DNA of 64,000 nt. Origin: Penicillus capitatus (Eukaryota > Chlorophyta). Position numbers and translations under genes: made by a program. How positions within the stretch are numbered: the first letter of the stretch is position 1; each line of letters opens with the position of its first letter. This document shows positions 57,288-64,000 of the stretch, piece by piece. The notes beneath the pieces were generated by a model that saw nothing but the letters and a program-made list of their open reading frames with translations, was not told the origin of the DNA and made no database searches. Location of the stretch: assembly GCA_965649825.1 (NCBI GenBank), contig OZ287704.1, positions 434,001 to 498,000 on the forward strand. The letters are read 5' to 3'.

Positions 57288-60200
57288 TTATGTTCCTGAT
57301 GACAGATTCTCAGATTGCCCACGTCTCCTTCTGAACCTGTTCATCAGATGATTGTACTCGTAGCTCATCCAGTGCGGCAAGACACCGAAGACTCCTGCAC
57401 CGGGATCAGCGTCGTCTTCTCCTTCCCTCAGTATCTGCTTCAAGTACTCGACGACGAACTTCAGAATGTGATATGCGAAAACGATAAAAACGACAAGATT
57501 CAGCAAGACACAGGCGGCGGTGAGCAATTCTCGGGTGGCGTTATCTGTAAAATCCTCTTCCTTGAGCATGGCTGCGGCCAGTGTTGTCACCAGGGACGCA
57601 AACAGGGACACGACTTCGAATCTGTTCAGATCTTCGAATCTCCGACGGTAGGGCGCTGTCGCGATTTGTGCGACGATGGCGAGTATGATGAAGTGGGCCA
57701 GTCCTGTGATCGGCAGCACACTGTCGAAGAGGTGTGCGCAGAACACGAGAAAGGCAATGGACACCTTTCTCGCAACGACAGCCACCTCCCAGTATCGACG
57801 GCGTCCCAATCTGTAGCTTCGATACAGGAATCCCATCGTTTCGTAGACCCAGCCGTTCTTGTCCTTGAGGCACTCGACGGGACTGCTGAGAAAGATACCG
57901 AAGAGGATCAGCAATCCGCCGTACACAGGACACGCGTATGCCAGGACCACGAAGTAAAGCAGTTTGAGATGATCGCCTTCGTAGCACTTCAAACTCGTAT
58001 CCACCGCCCAGTACTTCGTCGTGCTGCTGTCTCCGACAGCTGGAGAATCGTAGACGCTGATGCAGAGGCCGACGCTCAATGCCGTCTTGAACACTGACAC
58101 GAAGGTGATGTACCACAGCACCATCAACGACAAGAGCCATCTCTTCTTCATGTAGTATCGCGGTCTGTTTGTTCTCAACTTCGCCGATTTCATCGCCCAG
58201 AACGCGATCCAGAAGAGCAGTGTGGCTGCTGGAATGACACAGACATTGACGACGGCAGCTGATATCGTCGGATGCAGGGACGGGTTATCGGAGCTTAGGC
58301 ACACGACTGAGCGGCGATTTCCGTCAGACGCGAGACCGCTGACGTACTCTACAACGTGAATGACTGACTCGCGCAGAGTGCTCGACTCTTGATCTCACCT
58401 GCAGCTTCTGCCACGACGATCAGAGGTATTGCCCATCCCACATCCAAGGAAGAAAGCAGCACAGTCACCTGAACGTAGCTGAGTGTGATCTGAGGAAGCA
58501 TCGATCATCCGTCAGAGAAGCGTTCGATTGCACATACCTTGAACATTTCGACGGCCTTCCACTTCGCGAGGACCTTTTCGGATACCGGGACTCCATCGGC
58601 CGCCCGATCCTGCTGCACTCAGTCGATAGAGCGCAGAAGATTCATTGAAACTTGCCTGTTCTTCCAGTAGTGGAGCATCGACCTGTCCGGCAGACGACGG
58701 CATTGCTCGCTGGCGGTGAAGCAATCTTTCTCTTCCGCGCGGAACGCTGAGGGTGCCGCGGATGGTGATGCCGGTCAGACCGACCAGAAACAACACCGAC
58801 AGCAAAATGAAGAAGACACTGAAGAAGCCTTCGAAGCACCTTTTGCACTTCGAGGACAAACCCGTCCCGTAGCCGTGCTCACAAGATCCACACAGTGGAC
58901 CAGTGTAACCCTGCGTAAAAGAACCGACGATCTCCCGAATCCGAGACCCGAAGACGATTGCTTGCCTTTGCACACTGGGATTGCGTGTAGTTCTGTATCC
59001 AGGCTTCGTCGGAGGGGCAGCTGTCCAACTCCTCAGTAAGCTTCGTCAGTTCGTCTGAACGGCCTTCGAATCTGCAGGCATGCGACGTCAGACACTTCCG
59101 CAGATGCGCCGAGCACGGTGTCTTCTGCCAGTATCCTTCGTCTGGTAGTATAATACGACCCTCGCAGTTGCCATTCATTGGACATGGATGGCAAACGTTC
59201 GCTGTGTGGACGAAGTTGTAGGTTGTGCTGCTACAGTCGGCGCAGAGGGAACCAGCGGACACCACTTCGCCGATCGAACAGTTTCTGACGCTCACGACAA
59301 TCGTTATACTCTCGACCGCCTCATCATCGAACTGTAAGGTCAGATTGTGATCTCCTGCCGGGACGAAGCCTCTGATGCCGCGGAAAGCTGCGGTTCCATG
59401 TTTCATCTCTATGGTAACGGTTCCGATCAGGAAGTCGTCCAGTGAGGACAGGCTGGCTTTCACTGGACGACGCGTTCGTGCAGGTCCCTGTCTCAGTTCA
59501 TCCAATAGCTCTACCATCATGGTGGGCATCTCCTTCCCGCTTCGATGCTCTTCGAACACATACTCTTCTCCACTGTCGGTCTTCGATTCTTTGGAGCCTT
59601 TGATTGTCATTTGCGCTATTGCTGGATAAGTCCCGACGTCGGGACCGTAGTTTGTGGCTTGATTGTGCCGCCAAGACGAGCATATGTCGTCGATGGATTT
59701 GAGATGGAACAGGAATTGCCATTCTCTCTGTTCGTAGAAGACCAGATCGGCATCTCCGGCCGCCGAGCAGCGAAATCGGATGGCGTCTAAGTAGCTTGCG
59801 TGAATGGCTCCCCCGGCAATCTCAGCACTGTTCCTCGAGAACGTTGTGTTTGTCACGGCAATGGATGGACAGTCGGCGCTCTCTTTGAGGCATTTCTGCC
59901 TCTTTTGGCTGCAATCGTAGAAGAGTCCCCCTGAGGAAAGTTCTCAATGGTCCGGTGTTCACGGATCGGATGCTTACCCCCAAGAGTGGCTCTGTTCATC
60001 AGTATTCTGCTATGGACCAATTGGAGGGCGAGAACCTGATCGGCGCTGGCTTCGAAGAGGATAGCACCGCCGTTACCATTCGCTGCAGAGTTCTCTCTGA
60101 GCGTGCAATTGACACAGAGAAGCGTCGAGGATGTGCTGCCCATGATGGCACCCCCATGGGAGTGCGCCTCGCAACGATCTATGTAAAGACTTTTTGCCAC

Positions 60201-62600
60201 GAATTCGGAATCTGTCAGCGCAATTGCTCCCCCCTTCTTCGATCTCCCATGCGTCATTCGTGAATTGCTTATGAGAATCGAACTGTTTTGTTCTCCAGAA
60301 ACGAAACCACCGGAAACCTGCGCTTTGCCATCCGAGAAGAGCGAACCAGTGTCGTTCACCGTCGAGTCTTCGGCACATACAGAGCCTCCCAGATTGGCAG
60401 TATTGTTACTTGCTTTCGTGCCTGTCAACTCAAGCATTGAATCTCTTACGTGGATGAAACCACCACGCTTTGCGCTGTTGCTTGTGGCCTGCGTTTCTGC
60501 GAGACGGACTCTTGAACAAAAGGATTCGAGGAAGCCTCCCCTATCCGCGTAATTTCCAATTGCTTTTGTTCCCTTCATGTCGAGTGTCGAGAACAGCGTC
60601 ATGACAAGGCCTCCGCTCAACGCAGTGTTGTTGACTGCCTTTGTCCTGGCAAACTCAACTGTGGAGTTCCTGGCCATGATAAATCCTCCCAGTTGAGCAG
60701 TATTGTTTATTGCCAAAGTTTGATCCAAAGAGATGACAGACTCGATTGCATGGACGAAGCCGCCCATCCCGCCGTTCACTATTTCATATGTCTTGCTTCT
60801 TGATTTGGATGGAACCTCCTGTCTCACATCTGGGATGATCGTACGATAAGGAACTTGGTTGTTAATTGCACGTGTCTTCACAAACGAAAGTGTCGATCTG
60901 TCGGCAAAGATAAAGCCGCCAGCCACTTTGGCACGATTGTTATATGCCTTCGTCGATGAAAGTTTCAGATTTGAGTTAACTGCAAATATAAATCCTCCTC
61001 GATAAGAAGCACGATTGTTATATGCCTTCGTCGATGAAAGTTTCAGAGTCGAGTTCACTGCAAATATAAATCCTCCATCGCGATAAGCTCCGTTTTCTGT
61101 GGCTTCTATCGAAGACAGCTTGAGAATTGATCGTTTTGCATGAATGCAAGGACCGTTGTCTGCACCGTTCCCATGGAAGGTAGAATGGGACAAAGTGACA
61201 GTCGAGTTTGTTGTTTGGATGACGGATTCAGAATCTTGAGGATGGTTCTTCATGAAGCGGATATTATCCATTTCCGCAGATGATTCGATCAATACCAGGC
61301 AAGGAAGTCCGTTCTCATTGAACGACGAATTCGACATGGAGATAAATGCATCTTCAATTCGAAAGATATAACATTCGTTTTCAGCTGCTGTTAGTCTTTT
61401 GACGTTCGTATGGGATCCAGGGGCACCGAAAACAGGGCTGTAGATTGTCCCGGTCTGCCAAAGGTCATTTTGGTGACTGTGCAATTCTCCAGTCTGTTCT
61501 TTGTTGAGAGAATGGCTCCACATGCACTACTTGGGCATACCGTGTTATGGAAATCGACGTTAAATAACTCCGACTCGGAGCAAGATGGAGAAGCCATTTG
61601 AAGACCTCTCACATCAGTGCCATTTTGAAAGACGACATGGTGCAGACGCACCTGGCCAGTTATGTCTCCAGTACCACACGCTCCAACCTCGATTATTGAG
61701 TCCCGGAGCTGACATTGTTCGAATATCAGATTAGCAAACGTTACACTCTTTGTCCTGCGGGAATAGATGAAGGTGGTGAGTTTTCAGAGAATTCTTACTT
61801 TACGACGAATATGCCAGCTCTGGAGTGCTGTAGACACGTAATCTCGTCTTCGTTTTCGAACGAGGAACCATTTCTCCGTCACGGATAGGTGCGTGGACGT
61901 GTGCACTCAGGGTTAATTCCCAAGGAATGGTGACTGTCGATCTTGACTCGATGATGCAGCTTACATTGAACAGGATGATGTCGCCTCGCTGAGTGCAGTC
62001 GATCAAAGATTGCAAATCGTGATCAATACCGCTAAGGAAGGTTTCATCCACAAACCACGTTCTGCTGTCCGCGTCCAAGTATCTGTCGATAGCATCTTCT
62101 GTCAAATAACACTGAACACCAGAACGATCAGAACCCAAGGAGGTTGTCTGTCTGTATCGAAAAGAAGTTAAAACAATTCGTGCCTATGGGATATTTACTC
62201 ATAAGAAGGAATGTCTGACAGCAGTGAAAATCTCCCCTACAACGACAAAGAAATGAAACTGTCACACTCTTTGGCCCAGACAATTTAACCGTTGGCTCTG
62301 AGTGTCCATATTCGGCATACTGGACTGAGATCCCGGCGGGTCGAAAACAGGTCTGTACGTCGAATATGACAAGGCGTGGAAGCTGACCTGTTTAATAACA
62401 AAACATGAAGGAAAAAACCAAGACAGTGGCAGAATACGAGCAATAGTCGGCGAACCCGTTAGACCAAAATGACCTCGAAGAACCAAGCTCGAACAGTCTG
62501 GGTAGCGCGCCAACGCCTCCAGACACATGCATAGCAGCAGAAGAAGCCTTCGCAGCGTTAAGCAACCAACATTTTTTGCATTCGTTTGCGAAAACATCAT
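57288..62600 (-). CDS. Giant extracellular beta-helix, cysteine-rich, multi-TM membrane protein (second intact member)
   Basis: Eleven exons: 62600-62474, 62387-62290, 62236-62199, 62151-61804, 61754-61541, 61493-59978, 59930-58966, 58910-58656, 58609-58538, 58489-58399 and 58348-57288; introns 86, 53, 47, 49, 47, 47, 55, 46, 48 and 50 nt; 1594 aa. Signal peptide (core LLLLLCMCLEALA), a unique N-domain, then a beta-helix of near-identical ~24-residue turns (GGFIFAVNSTLKLSSTKAYN type), the cysteine-rich module (PLCGSCEHGYGTG) and about eight TM helices with WAVDTSLKCYEGDH in the first long extracellular loop. The 91-nt exon after the first TM helix has the same length and phase as in the 20857-25990 paralogue. 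Two introns (58965 and 58655) appear to use GC donors (GCAAGC, GCAAGT). Likely cell-surface receptor or adhesion protein. Confidence 0.82.
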
Positions 62601-62782
62601 CTGAAATAAGGCCGTGGGATGCGAAAACGTAATCACTTGATCGGTTTTCGTGACAAGATGGAGCGACAAGACCCAACACGCACTGTCTTACCACAACTGA
62701 ATGGGCCGCCTATCCTCATCTCTTTGTCGCTGTTCCAAACGTCCTCTTCTCGATTAATCGGCTCATGACAACAGCAACGTCG

Positions 62783-63984
62783 TCAACGAGTTCTGCAAGT
62801 GGTTCCTAACAACAAGGCAATGACGTGGTGGAGCATTTTTTCAGGTGAATTAGCAGGTGAACAAACTCTTCTTTCGTAAAACATTGTGTCTTCGAAAGCC
62901 ATCTGCGTCTGGAATTCAGATTGCCGCTCCATGTACAGCATGTGACGAAAATCCAAGAAATGCGACAAGGCATCTCTTCGATCAGAAGTAGAGACGACGA
63001 TGGCCGATTCTTAGCCATTCTTGTCTTCGCATCGCGTCGTTGCGATTCGTTTCCGCTACGGGCGCTAGTCCGACCTTCCACGGCCTGCGGACGACACCTT
63101 CTTGCTAACTTCGCCGTTTAACTTATTCTCCACAGCAGAACAGTCGTGCGCATATGACCTGATCACTTCTGCCTGAACACGGATGCAGCAGTTCTCCGCG
63201 ATCTCCTTGGGATCCTCGTGCGCCGACGAGAGAATCTGCTCCCTGTCCACCAGACACTGATCCTGAGACTTCGCTGTTGCTTCGCACTGATCCAGATCTT
63301 GGCCACGCCTGCAGATGCATTCAAACTGTTCGATCACAGCTTCAGGCAATGGACAAGAAGTACTGTGAGGATTCCTGCATCAGGATGTCGTGTGTCCCAT
63401 CAAGCTCCGCTTTTCTGCTTGGGCGCGCGAGGTGACAGGAAAGTGGTGCGAGAGAGAGAGACTACTTGTTGTCCAGTGCTGCCTGTCCTCCTTGGCTGCA
63501 CGCTCTCTTGTTTTGCATCCCTGTCGACTAATAGAGCTTGTACGTTGCCATCTGGAGCTTTGTCCGTTCCGAAAAAGCATTTTCATTGTCGATCATATCT
63601 TCCGCCAGCTCTAGGAAGAAGTTATGCCTGCATTCCAGTTTGCGCACTTCCATTGCCGATGGCTCTCCGTGTGAAGAAATCCCCACGCGAGTAAATCGAT
63701 CTGTTCTTCACGCTGAGTGAGAGACATCCCTGCACACATGACCCTTGAATCGAATCCTCCAGATAATGAGATCAGATTGATTGCGTCTCATCAAGCCTCC
63801 TCTTCTGTACATCCAAGAAAATCAGACGTCGCCGGATGCAGTCGTTGCGTGCCTTTACTTTATCTCGACAAGCATTGGCGAATCCTGCCGTCTTGCTTTC
63901 AAACTCCTCTTGCTCTTCTTTGAGTTCCTTTTCTCCATAAACAAGACATAGCAGAGTTTCTCTGGATACGTGATCGAATTCCAA
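62783..63984 (-). CDS. Cysteine-containing helical protein, 5' end beyond window
   Basis: I do not recognise it. Minus-strand exons with clear protein composition run from the window edge: LVYGEKELKEEQEEFESKTA and CRDKVKARNDCIRR (about 63930-63810), then CICRRGQDLDQCEATAKSQD, QCLVDREQILSSAHEDPKEI and AENCCIRVQAEVIRSYAHDC (63320-63150), then FLDFRHMLYMERQSEFQTQM (about 62950). Cysteines recur in helical C-x(9)-C patterns, suggesting a disulfide-linked helical or coiled-coil protein. Frame changes between the pieces show introns; 62783 is the last stop of the final frame. It lies just upstream of the beta-helix gene on the same strand. Confidence 0.4.
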
Positions 63985-64000
63985 TTGACTCTCGACTAAG

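Overview
This is a nuclear contig from a unicellular eukaryote. It has compact, densely packed genes on both strands, split by very short introns (mostly 42-60 nt, GT..AG). Exons below were placed by hand: I joined reading frames across these introns and checked that each spliced total is a multiple of three. Several genes point to a plastid-bearing alga of the Archaeplastida type: a cyanobacterial/plastid-type ribosomal protein L17 with a transit-like leader, a trigger factor with a similar leader, and a relative of the plant PHLOEM PROTEIN 2-LIKE A10 family. Neither leader looks like a secretory signal peptide, which suggests a primary plastid. A red alga or relative is my guess, not a demonstrated identity.

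Layout. 0-7 kb: an unresolved coiled-coil gene, a damaged copy of a large beta-helix/multi-TM membrane protein, and a double trypsin-fold protein that has lost its catalytic residues. 7.7-16 kb: a run of housekeeping RNA and protein-quality genes (eIF6, nuclear poly(A)-binding protein, a membrane-anchored RING ligase, a phosducin-like chaperone cofactor, a DDX6/Dhh1 helicase, LUC7). 16.8-20.3 kb: unresolved exons resembling MATH and BTB domains. 20.9-26 kb: an intact 1608-aa beta-helix/multi-TM protein. 27-31.5 kb: a broken glutathione S-transferase (GST) copy, a minisatellite and a dispersed repeat. 31.6-37.3 kb: trigger factor, an unknown gene, an assembly gap, the PP2A10-like protein, plastid L17 and RNase P subunit POP5. 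38-40 kb: a double zinc-ribbon protein and the spliceosomal factor SPF27. 41.4-47.1 kb: two RCC1 (Ran exchange factor) paralogues. 47.6-48.7 kb: a secreted cysteine-rich membrane protein with a frameshift. 51.2-55.3 kb: the same repeat/minisatellite/GST set as at 27-31.5 kb, inverted. 57.3-62.6 kb: a second intact beta-helix/multi-TM protein (1594 aa). The window ends inside a cysteine-rich helical gene.

The most unusual content is the beta-helix/multi-TM family (three members in 60 kb with a shared extracellular signature) and the large composite inverted duplication that pairs GST remnants with independently expanded tandem repeats. No tRNA, rRNA, CRISPR array or bacterial-type operon was seen.
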